Source: Rana temporaria (lineage: Eukaryota > Chordata > Amphibia > Anura > Ranidae). From it: a stretch of 64,000 nucleotides of DNA. Shown here piece after piece: positions 56,247-64,000 of the stretch. The position numbers were made by a program, and so were the translations under genes. The notes under the pieces were generated by a model, which was not told the DNA's origin, searched no databases, and worked only from the letters and a program-made list of their open reading frames with translations. Position 1 is the stretch's first letter; each line of letters opens with the position of its first letter. The DNA lies in assembly GCF_905171775.1 (NCBI RefSeq), contig NC_053497.1, positions 100,556,157-100,620,156 on the forward strand. The letters are read 5' to 3'.

Positions 56247-56993
56247 CAGATCAGTCCGAGCGGTAGGCAAAAAGAGGCAAGCAGGTGTAATAGTTATCCA
56301 GGTATAAGTGATAACCTTTGTTCAGCAGTGGGTATGCCAGGTCCCATACAATCTTTTCAGTTGTGCCCATGTAGGTCGGGCACTCAGAGGGGCTGGAGCT
56401 TGGAATCTCTTCCTTCTTATATGTGGACCGCATACAGATTTCCCGTGGCTCTCTCGCAAAGTTTATAAAATGATACTTCGTATCTGGCCCTTTTGTTAGG
56501 AATATACGTTTTTTTCCTAGCTGGCCTGAAAAGGGTACCAGGGACTCATCCACACATATATGTTAATCAGGGACACTGGGGAGGGCACTGAGTATTGCAG
56601 CTGAAATGAAGGAAGCGCATAATCATCTCATACCGGGACCTGGGCATTACAGCCGAATAAATGTGGTGATTGGGGTTGGTGGACCAGTAGGCATGTCCTT
56701 CATTTTCTAAGCCCCATGTTTATGGTGAGGCCCATAAACAATTTGAACTCCTCCAAAGTCAAATCTCTCCACTCAAATGGACAGGCATATGATGATTGAG
56801 GGTTGTTGGCAATATGCTGCTGGGCATATAGATTGGTCTGGTACATGGTAAATTGCAGCAAAGTGTCGGGCAAAAATAGATCAAAACAGTTAACTTCTGA
56901 GAAATTTTGCATTGGCCTGCACACCTGGCTGTGTGGTGAAAAAGGGAATACTTGCTGATCCCGAGTCGGAAGGCAGCCATGTTGGGTTGACAA
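56247..56993 (-). pseudogene. piggyBac-type transposase remnant (PGBD-like)
   Basis: Two blocks in different minus frames. The upstream block (56700-56993) reads NFSEVNCFDLFLPDTLLQF, TNLYAQQHI and W-R-D-L-T-L-E-E-F-K-L-F-M-G-L-T-I-N-M-G, matching the N-terminal part of the DDE_Tnp_1_7 domain. The downstream block (56251-56553) reads VDESLVPFSGQLGKKR, which holds the equivalent of the first catalytic Asp (D268 of insect piggyBac), and LYLDNYYTCLPLF, which holds the second (D346). The third Asp region and the C-terminal zinc finger are absent, and the part between blocks is deleted or frameshifted. Inactive. Confidence 0.85.
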
Positions 56994-57010
56994 TACCAGC
57001 TGAGAGGTAT

Positions 57011-57686
57011 GTAGCGGCCCTGGCTCTATGGGGACGTGACACTCCAGTGCTGGTAGTTTGGGGGATTTGAAGTTCCTGTGCTGGTACTTGGACGCAATGC
57101 GGCAGTGCTGGTACTGGGCCTGGGAATTTGTTCTCCGGGCCTATTGCTGGCAGCCGTGACAGGGCAGTATAGTGGCAGATTAGGGCTGACAGTGAGAGTG
57201 ACAATGTGATAGTGATAGTGGCAAAATCCTTAGTTCACTTACCCCATGGCTGCTGTGTCCTCTCCTTCCCTTTCCCCTTCTTCATCTTTGGGATTAGCCT
57301 GAGTGAAGGAGTCTATGGGAGGAGTAAAGGAGGCAGCCACACCCCCAGCTCTGCCCACTGATTCTGACTGCCTCATGAGATATTTAAAATCCTGAGGGAA
57401 AATGTAAGCTAATTATACAATAGGTAAGTGATATAGGCAGCCTCCCCCAGACGGGCAGTACCTTTACAAAGCTCCAAGGAGGGAAAGTGCAGCTGTATGC
57501 AGAGCATTCATGGTGGAGCATGGGATGGTTGGCTTTGGGGGGGCACAACTAAAGTCTGCAGGGGCATAGCCCACCCCAGCATCCCCTAGATCTGGTCGTG
57601 GTTTAAAGACTAGCGAAAGAAGTATATCTTTCACCTTGTTGTTATCTCACATGCACTATACCAGATATTTTCATCTGTGACATAGT
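57011..57686. other. Upstream flank of piggyBac remnant, no recognised gene
   Basis: A 104-codon minus frame at 56890-57204 overlaps the transposase region in another frame and shows no domain. The rest is unassigned. Confidence 0.35.
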
Positions 57687-57863
57687 GAGGGAGATTTACT
57701 AAAACTGGTGCACACAGAATCTGGTGCAGCCGTGCATAGTAACCAAGCAGCGTCCAAGTTTTATTGTCAAAGCTTAATTAAACAAGCTGAAGTTGGAAGC
57801 TGATTGGTTTCTATGCACAGCTGCAACAGATTTTGTGTGCACCAGTTTTAGTAAATCTCTCCC
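57687..57863. mobile_element. Fold-back MITE, family A (copy 4)
   Basis: The clearest copy. GGGAGATTTACTAAAACTGG, GAATCTGGTGCAGCCGTGC and AACCAAGCAGCGTCC on the left; GAAGCTGATTGGTTTCTATG, GCTGCAACAGATTTTGTGTG and CACCAGTTTTAGTAAATCTC on the right. Confidence 0.9.
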
Positions 57864-57880
57864 AATGTGTGCATGCAGCA

Positions 57881-58021
57881 GGGGTCTTCAAACTATGGCC
57901 CTCCAGTTGTTAAGGAACTACAATTCCCATCATGCCTAGTCATGTCCGTGAATGTCAGAGTTTTGCAATGCTTCATGGGATGTGTAGTTCCGCAACAGCT
58001 GGAGGGCAGTAGTTTGATCAC
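57881..58021. mobile_element. hAT-type MITE (CAGGGGTCTTCAAACT)
   Basis: Left CAGGGGTCTTCAAACTATGG, then CCCTCCAGTTGTTAAGGAAC and CTACAATTCCCATCATGCC; right CATGGGATGTGTAGTTCCGC and CAACAGCTGGAGGG, closing in inverted order. This text is a widespread vertebrate hAT MITE type. No matching 8-bp TSD was found. Confidence 0.75.
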
Positions 58022-58114
58022 ATTGCTCTACAATAGTAGGTGAACCTGTTTATTGCAATACAGTTTATATGCAGCTCCTTTTTTAATAAGGTAACCCTGT
58101 CCCTTCTCGTTTAG

Positions 58115-58290
58115 GGTACTTTCACACTGATGAGGCTGTGCTGATAGGCAGCACTGATGGGCACTGATAGGTGGCACTTATAGGTGGCACTGTTGAGCAC
58201 TGATAGGCAGCACTGATAGGTGGCATTGATAGGCACTGATAGGTGGCACTGAGGAGCACTGATTGACAGAACTGGTGAGCACTTGCGGGA
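58115..58290. repeat. Short minisatellite with a MITE-like left end
   Basis: Tandem GGCACTGATAGGTGGCACTG-like units, variable in length (about 14-30 bp). It begins with TTAGGGTACTTTCACACTGA, which resembles the TRCACAC-type termini of the Harbinger MITEs. A right end was not located. Confidence 0.6.
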
Positions 58291-58920
58291 CTGCCCTGAT
58301 TATCAGTACCGATGTCCCCTTCACACAAGGGGCATGCAGGTAGCATGATCATGGGAGGACATCCATGTACCCCCTCCCAACAAAGCAAGCATGGACTGTA
58401 GCCATCTTTCGGCTATAGCGTGGGCAGAAAGTAGTTAAGTGATATGCCTAAATTAGTATCTTGTATTGTTTTTTCCCTAATTTTCTTTAATAACACACTT
58501 CCTGTTCCTTGGTAGCTATGTTTACCAATCTAGTGTATCTTTGGAAGGAGCTAAAGTTTCCACCCATACTGGACTTGGACTAGTTTCCACCCAATTCTGC
58601 CTTAATCCATACATGGGTGGTCATGGGATCAGTGGTTTACACAAGAAAGATGACATTGTTTTTGCTTCTAATTCATCTCACAGAAAGTGACAAGGACATT
58701 GCATTTATGGCAATATCAGAAGATATTTTCTGTACTTGCTAAAAATGCTTTTAGCCTGAAAAAAAGAAAATGAATGCAGCCACCACATCTAAGGACTGGT
58801 AAGCTGCAATATATTACACAATGACGAAACTCAGGTGTATAGGCGGTGCAACCTTCCCACATACATGCTCTGCCAGTTGCTCAGACCTTGAGGCTGCTAA
58901 CACCTCCAATGTACCATAAT
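58291..58920. other. No recognised gene; fragment of TTAA MITE near 58745-58815
   Basis: GCAGCCACCACATCTAAGGA matches text in the element at 22454-23482, so this is a partial copy. The remainder is unassigned. Confidence 0.5.
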
Positions 58921-59081
58921 TAGGAAAGGGATGGTCGGTACTCAGGATGACATCCTAATGGTATTTCTATATTAAATACATGTATGAATCTGTAAAACAA
59001 CTGTTTTACAGCTTTGTACATGTATTTAATAAAGAAATACCATTTTGGATGTCATCCTGAGTGCCGACCATCCCTTTCCTT
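58921..59081. repeat. 160-bp fold-back with ~65-bp arms
   Basis: AGGAAAGGGATGGTCGG, ACTCAGGATGACATCC and AATGGTATTTC on the left recur reversed on the right as GAAATACCATT, GGATGTCATCCTGAGT and CCGACCATCCCTTTCCT. The turn (about 58990-59011) is itself a palindrome, CTGTAAAACAACTGTTTTAC. Unassigned family. Confidence 0.85.
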
Positions 59082-60180
59082 ACAATGGCGGAACTATCAG
59101 GGTTGCAAAAGTCACACTTGCGACCGAGCCCTGGTGTTCCACCACGGTGGGGGGGGGGGGGGCAAGACGGCAAGATGTTCGGATTATGTGACCTGCCTCC
59201 CACATGGTCCTTGAACAGCCAGCCTTATGACATACCGACAGCTCTGTTCCGCTCTTCTGACCCCCATCATTTGCCACTGTGCACTTGGACTGTCCAGCTG
59301 CACAACCCCGGACAGGGGGGAAGATACCAGGCAGAGGTTCCTGAACTATATTCATACTCTGAATGGTCTAAGGCATGGGTGTTCAAACTTTTTTCAAAGA
59401 GGGCCAGATTTGATGAAGTGAACATGTGTAAGGGCCGACCACTTTGCCTGACATTCTTTGAACCATTAAAATTTGGTCTAAGTGTGTTTGCCCGAGCCCT
59501 AATACACTGCCCAACAAGAATTCTCTTGCCTTTGTGGCTGTGTGTGGTGAAGGGATGAGCTTGGGCGTGTTATTTGGATATACCGTATTTATCAGCGTAT
59601 AACACGCACCTTCACTTTAGGTGGGAAGTTTCAGAAAAAAAATAATGTAAAGAACTGTGAAGCAAAATAAGGGTCAGTGCCCATCTGCATCCTCGCCATT
59701 GCCATAAATGCATCCTCGCCATTGCCATGAATGCAGCCTGATCGATGCCCATCTACGGCCTCAGAGGGGATGGGGGGGGGGACAGGGATTAGTATTTACA
59801 TTGAGTCTATAATACTAGGTGGGCTTTGCTTACAAGTTAGAGGGTCATAGGCACAAACCTTTTGTTATACATTGTTATTACTGGCTTACAATGATTATGT
59901 TGAAGGGTCACTGGGTGTGGGTTTTTATGAGGTGGGTGGGGCAGTGGCTGAACTACCAGGGTCACAAATGTCACCCTGGCAACTGGGCCACCACCGTGAG
60001 GGTCCCTAAGACAGCAGGAAGGGCCCACTGCAGAGTAGGTGAAAGGGTCCCACTGTGGGTCCATAATAAAGGGCCCAGCGAGGGAACTAAAGGGCCCTGG
60101 GATGAATGGGAAGGGCCTCGTCGGGGGCCCTTTATGGTTTCTTGCACCGGTGCTCTGAAGATATTAGTTACGCCTCTGAT
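59082..60180. other. Cluster of DNA-transposon fragments
   Basis: 59090-59175 and 59935-60175 share GGCGGAACTA/GGCTGAACTACCAGGGT and ...GTTACGCC text from one repeat family. 59372-59560 has GGTGTTCAAACTTTTTTCAA and GAGGGCCAGA, a hAT-like opening. 59581-59640 has TACCGTATTTATCAGCGTAT and AACACGCACC, a known type of vertebrate transposon end. Boundaries and TSDs were not resolved; no gene. Confidence 0.5.
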
Positions 60181-60546
60181 ATTACATTTCTATTCTTGAG
60201 TTTAGTTATGTTTTAAAATTGACATTTTAATATCTACATGAGTAAATTCCTGTCAAAATTTACAGCACCAACATAATTTTCAGAAAAGCTCTACCTTTTG
60301 TATAGAAAAAACAGTCATAAGGACTAGACAAATGATCATGTCTAGGCTGAGAGCTGCAATCTAGAAGAATTGTGTCAGCGGTCTGCTGCAGGCAGGAAGA
60401 AACATTTCCTCAGTTTTCCCTCCCCCAGTGATCACTGTAGCATTTTAACTTGGTAGAAAACCTTAAGGTAAGAGACAGAAGCTCAGACAAGCCCTGCTCA
60501 TAGGAACCAAGTATTTACGTGACCAAATCTTCTTTGGGAAAGCATT
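60181..60546. other. No recognised feature
   Basis: AT-rich sequence; no frame or repeat end seen. Confidence 0.4.
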
Positions 60547-60549
60547 TTA

Positions 60550-61814
60550 GGCCTCGTACACACGACCGAGTTTCTCGGCAAAAACCAGCAAGAAACTTGC
60601 TGGGATTTTTTTTTTGCCGAGGAAACCGGTCGTGTTTACATTTTTCGACGAGGAAACTGTCGAGGATCCCGTCGAGCCAAAAAGAGAGCATGTCTTCTTT
60701 TTCCTCTACGGGAATGGAGAAACTTGCCTTGTCGAGTTCCTCGATCACAAATAGTGAAACTGGGGTCTTTCACTTCTGAAAAACATACGGTATCATGCGG
60801 AGTCCCTCAGGGATCTCCCTTATAGCCCGTATTGTTTGATATCTATCTTCGTCCTCTCTTTGAAATCATCAGTAACCAGAAGTTACTTTACCACTCCTAT
60901 GCAGACGACACACAACTGTATTTCCGCATCTGCAACAAAAAGGATCATTCTCTTGGACTAGAGAAATGCCTTACTCTAATAGATAACTGGATGACAAACA
61001 GTTATCTTAAACTCAGCGGTTCGAAAACAGAACTTCTCCTGTTTCACGCTAACCGGAAAAATCACCCTGCGTCAACATGGACTCCCATGCACAAATAGGG
61101 TCAGTAGTCAGCGGATCCCACCATCTGCTGCGCCTACTACGCAGACTCACGCCCTTTATCCCGAAAGAGGACATTGCAGTCGTGGTGGGAACAATCATCA
61201 ATTCCAGACTGGACTACGCAAATGCCCTCTATCTAGGACTCCCCAAATACCAAATCACTTGTCTGCAAGTCGTTCAAAATACGTCCGCTCGACTAGTGAC
61301 TGGAAAAAAACCATGGGAATCAATCTCACCTTCACTGAGATCCCTTCATTGGTTGCCAGTAAAAGACAGAATCACTTTCAAGGCACTCTGTCTAATACAT
61401 AAGTATATTCAAGGCAACGCCCCCCAATACCTGTGCGAAAAAATAAGAGCCCATAACCCCAATCGCATTCTGCGATCCACCAATCAAAACCTACTCCAGA
61501 TACCCAAAGCCAGATACAAGTCCAAAGGAGATCCAAGATTTGCAGTCCAGGGACCTCGCCTGTGGAATGCACTACCAACCACCATCCGACTGGAGTCGGA
61601 CCACTTGGCCTTCAGGAGAAAGATTAAAACCCATCTCTTCTGAGGTCAAGGAGTTCCTTACGCATGAAATGGATACAGCGCCCAGAGGCGATTCAGTTCG
61701 CATGTGTTGCGCTTTACAAGTCTCTCACTCACTCACTCGACAGCCTAACAAGGAACTCGACGAGGAAAATGATGTGTTTCGCCCGTCGAGTTCCTTGGTC
61801 GTGTGTACAAGGCT
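60550..61814. mobile_element. Harbinger-type MITE, family C, enclosing an L2 fragment
   Basis: Left end GGCCTCGTACACACGACCG after TTA; right end reverse-complemented AGCCTTGTACACACGACC, followed by TCA. Terminal portions share GAGGAAACTGTCGAGGA, GAGCCAAAAAGAGAGCA and GTCGAGTTCCT with the short copy at 63632-63863. The central ~950 bp is an L2 LINE fragment. Confidence 0.85.
60783..61740 (+). mobile_element. L2-type LINE, RT domain to 3' end
   Basis: Reading starts at V-S-C-G-V-P-Q-G-S-P-L (stop after L), then F-D-I-Y and YADDTQLYF, the intact catalytic YADD box, up to about 61098. After a frameshift near 61080 the frame 61077-61643 gives IGSVVSGSHHLLRLLRRL, NSRLDYANALYLGLPKYQ, LQVVQNTSARLVTGKKPW, SLRSLHWLPVKDRITFKALC and GPRLWNALPTTIRL, ending KTHLF. 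A short CACT-type tandem tail follows at about 61725-61738. Truncated 5' within RT. Confidence 0.9.
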
Positions 61815-61889
61815 TCAGTCCAGGAAGTAGAAACTGACCCTGAATAATCCCTGAACAAAGATAGTACAAGAAAGATGAAGGCGTTGTTG

Positions 61890-62676
61890 GGGCCAGTTCA
61901 CACTCAAATTAGCTCATTTCAACGCATGTGTTCCCGTGCAGTCCAGATTAGAGCCCCTGTTCGGCTGCAAAACTCACTGGAACATGGAAAAGTAGTGAAA
62001 ACGCATTGCACCAAACTGTATGGTATTGCAGTACCATGCGATTTGGTGCTAACAAACACAGCACATTCTTTTTCTAAATTTAAATACGGCCAAGCTATCC
62101 AGCAAAAGTGTCAGTGTCCGTGGTTGGGACAAAATATATATGTCATTGAATCTGGATGGGGAGCAGCACTACATAGATGAGCCTGTGAGGGACAGTGCCC
62201 ACCAACAATGAAAAAATCAGCAGCAAATTCATGCATATTACTGCATTGCTGCCCTTTACCACAATGTGCGGTATTGCACCCTGCACATGTTCATTTTGAA
62301 AGTCATCCCAATGCACCTCCAGAACGCACCTACATTACAGCACACCGCAGTGCACACACCACACACAATGGGGGATCATTTATCACACCTGGAGCAGACA
62401 GAATCTGGAGCAGCTCTGCATGACAACCAATCAGCTTGTATCTTCAGCATCTACAGTCAAACTTTGAAAATGAAAATTAGAAGCCGACTGGTTGCCATGC
62501 AAAACTGCTCCAGATTCTGTCTGCTCTTGTTTTGATAAACTCCTCTTGATGTGCATTTCAGTAAGCTACCATGACCTATTTTTTCAGGCATTTTGAATAG
62601 GCTGGCTCACGCAATGCGCCTTAAAACATGAAAATGCGTTTACTGTGGTGCACTGTGTTTTGGTGTGAACGGGTAC
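61890..62676. mobile_element. Harbinger-like MITE, CAGTTCACACTC end, with nested family A
   Basis: Left end GGGCCAGTTCACACTC; right end reverse-complemented GTACCCGTTCACACC followed outside by TAA. The interior has repeated GCATTGC/GCAATGC-type motifs and CAGCACATTC. A family A MITE lies at 62371-62545. Boundaries fairly secure, TSD degraded. Confidence 0.65.
62371..62545. mobile_element. Fold-back MITE, family A (copy 5)
   Basis: Left GGGGATCATTTATCACACC, AGAATCTGGAGCAGCTCTGC and ACCAATCAGCTTG; right GAAGCCGACTGGTTGCCATG, CAAAACTGCTCCAGATTCTG and GTTTTGATAAACTCCTC. Nested within the preceding element. Confidence 0.85.
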
Positions 62677-63118
62677 TAAAGGGTTAACACAAGGATGACA
62701 TCTTCAGAGGAAAAGAGTAGTCCAGCTGCATTTCGCAGCAATTGATGGCCACACTTTGCCTATAACACTACTATTCCAATTTACCTGTTACAGGAGCATA
62801 TTTGTCTGTATAATAAGAAATAATATATAGCGTTTCTGCAGATTGCAGAGTAGTTACGCAGAAGATTAGATCCATTAGTGTGTTCATCCAAATAATCAAA
62901 ACATCTGTTGGAGACTGGGATTTTCTAAGACAGCATAATGCTCAATTTATTGTACATTAAGGTACAGTAAAACCTTGGTTTGAGAGTAACTTTGTTTGAG
63001 AGCGTTTTGCAAGACAAGCAAAATGTTTTAATAACTTTTGACTTGATATACAAGCGATGTCTTGATATACAAGTAGCGTCATGTCACAACTGGGTATAAA
63101 AGAGAAGTGAGGCGCCTG
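62677..63118. other. DNA-transposon end at about 62963, otherwise unassigned
   Basis: TACAGTAAAACCTTGGTTTG and GAGAGCGTTTTGCAAGACAA followed by CTTGATATACAAGCGATG at 62963-63095 match a transposon end type common in vertebrate genomes. The other end was not found. Confidence 0.5.
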
Positions 63119-63121
63119 TAA

Positions 63122-63570
63122 GTGCCGGTTCACGCGGGGCAACCCGACTTACAGCGAGACTTTGCAAGGCAATTTGGAGGCGACTTCAGCGTGACTTTGA
63201 GCAACTTACAACGCGACTTGAAGTTGCCTCCAGGACAGGCGACTTTGGCTGTGGCCAATCACAGAATAATCAGCTCTGTGGGAGGGAGGGAGGGGTTTGC
63301 CTGAGTAAACTATTTTCTTTTCCTGTAAAGTTGCTTCAGTTAAGATGGAGATCCGACTTTGGAGGCAACTTCCATTGAAATATATGGGTACAAGTTGCCT
63401 AGAAGTCGCCTTGAAGTAGTACAGGAACCTTTTCTGAAGTCGGAGCAACTTTAGTAGTGTACATTACGACGGCTCTCATTCATGTCAATGGAATTTCTTA
63501 TGTCCAGCGGCTTGGGGCAACTTGAGGTCTGGCAAGTCGGATCCCAAGTCACTATAGTGTGAACCAGCAG
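63122..63570. mobile_element. Harbinger-type MITE, CCGGTTCACGC termini
   Basis: TAA flanks at 63119-63121 and 63571-63573. Left end GTGCCGGTTCACGCGG; right end reverse-complemented CTGCTGGTTCACACTATAG. GCGACTT/AAGTCGC and CAACTT motifs alternate in both orientations through the interior. 449 bp, non-coding. Confidence 0.85.
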
Positions 63571-63631
63571 TAAGTGTAGCAATATGGTTACATTTAATAA
63601 AGGTATATTTATTAACATATTGCTACATTTA

Positions 63632-63863
63632 GGCCTCGTACACACGACCAGTTTCCTTGGCAGAATCCATCAAGAAACTTGGTGGGAGAGCTTTTTTGCC
63701 GAGGAAACTGGTCGTGTGTACGTTTTTTATCGAGGAAACTGTCGAGGAACTCGACGAGCCAAAAAGAGAGCAAGTTCTCTTTTTCCTTAACGGGAGTCTC
63801 AAATTGGCTCGTCGAGTTCCTGGTCGGGCTGGTTTCCGACGAGAAACTCAAGCGTGTGTATGC
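63632..63863. mobile_element. Harbinger-type MITE, family C (short copy)
   Basis: Left end GGCCTCGTACACACGACCAG after TTA (63629-63631); right end CAAGCGTGTGTATGC followed by TAA. Shares terminal halves with 60550-61814 but lacks the L2 insert, so it shows the empty form. Confidence 0.85.
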
Positions 63864-64000
63864 TAAGAAACCCACGCTTGCTCAGATTAAAGTATGAGAC
63901 GGGAGTAAAAGTAGCATTTGTAATGGAGATAACACGTTTTTAAAGCTGTAACAGACTGAAAAGTGCAAATCGTCTCTTAACAAACTTTTACTTAACACGC
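63864..64000. other. Window end, no recognised feature
   Basis: Short AT-rich sequence with no feature I can name. Confidence 0.4.

Overview
This window is eukaryotic nuclear DNA, almost certainly from a frog. I infer a neobatrachian close to the true frogs (Ranidae) from the gene content and from the dense mix of CR1, L2 and L1/Tx1-like LINEs, Tc1/mariner, hAT, piggyBac-type (TTAA) and Harbinger-type (TWA) DNA transposons. No prokaryotic, viral or CRISPR feature is visible.

There is one convincing cellular gene. An intact single-coding-exon rhodopsin-like GPCR of the GPR3/GPR6/GPR12 group lies at 30712-31707 (+), best read as the amphibian GPR12 paralogue gpr185 (GPRx), the constitutively Gs-coupled receptor linked to oocyte meiotic arrest. 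It has a polypyrimidine tract and AG acceptor just upstream, a plausible 5' non-coding exon ending at a GTAAGA donor at 29215, a perfect TGACGTCA cAMP-response element at 28978, and a GC-box/CCAAT promoter-like block at 28.1-28.3 kb. A 3.4-kb minisatellite with a 45-bp unit (24.35-27.73 kb) stands directly upstream.

Layout. 0-2.5 kb: minisatellite, tandem duplication, then an L2 fragment joined to an L1 3' end. 2.5-6.3 kb: mostly unrecognised, with two MITEs. 6.3-10.06 kb: a hAT-type element with an 8-bp target-site duplication (TSD), carrying a minisatellite and a 2.45-kb L1. 10.4-17.5 kb: MITEs, a CR1 fragment and unassigned sequence. 17.5-19.1 kb: a complete Tc1 element whose transposase has one stop. 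19.3-21.9 kb: a TTAA element interrupted by a 1.29-kb insertion that is mostly a near-perfect palindrome. 22.4-23.9 kb: nested TTAA MITEs. 24.3-32 kb: the GPCR locus. 33-44 kb: MITEs between AT-rich unassigned stretches. 44-49.3 kb: two TTAA elements in inverted orientation and a rearranged Tc1. 50-53.3 kb: a MITE, a hAT-like repeat and a young 5'-truncated L1 with a 14-bp TSD. 54-57.2 kb: a tandem array and a piggyBac transposase remnant. 57.7-64 kb: more MITEs, one enclosing an L2 reverse-transcriptase fragment.

Two window-wide patterns stand out. First, at least a dozen otherwise dissimilar short repeats share a terminus of the form GGCC-(2-4 nt)-TRCACAC flanked by TAA or TTA. Second, a separate set begins and ends at TTAA. 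These probably mark two transposase systems (Harbinger-like and piggyBac-like) that drive most of the local repeats. The most unusual single structure is the 1,223-bp palindrome at 19601-20823, with one mismatch per ~610-bp arm and a 13-bp duplication around the insertion.
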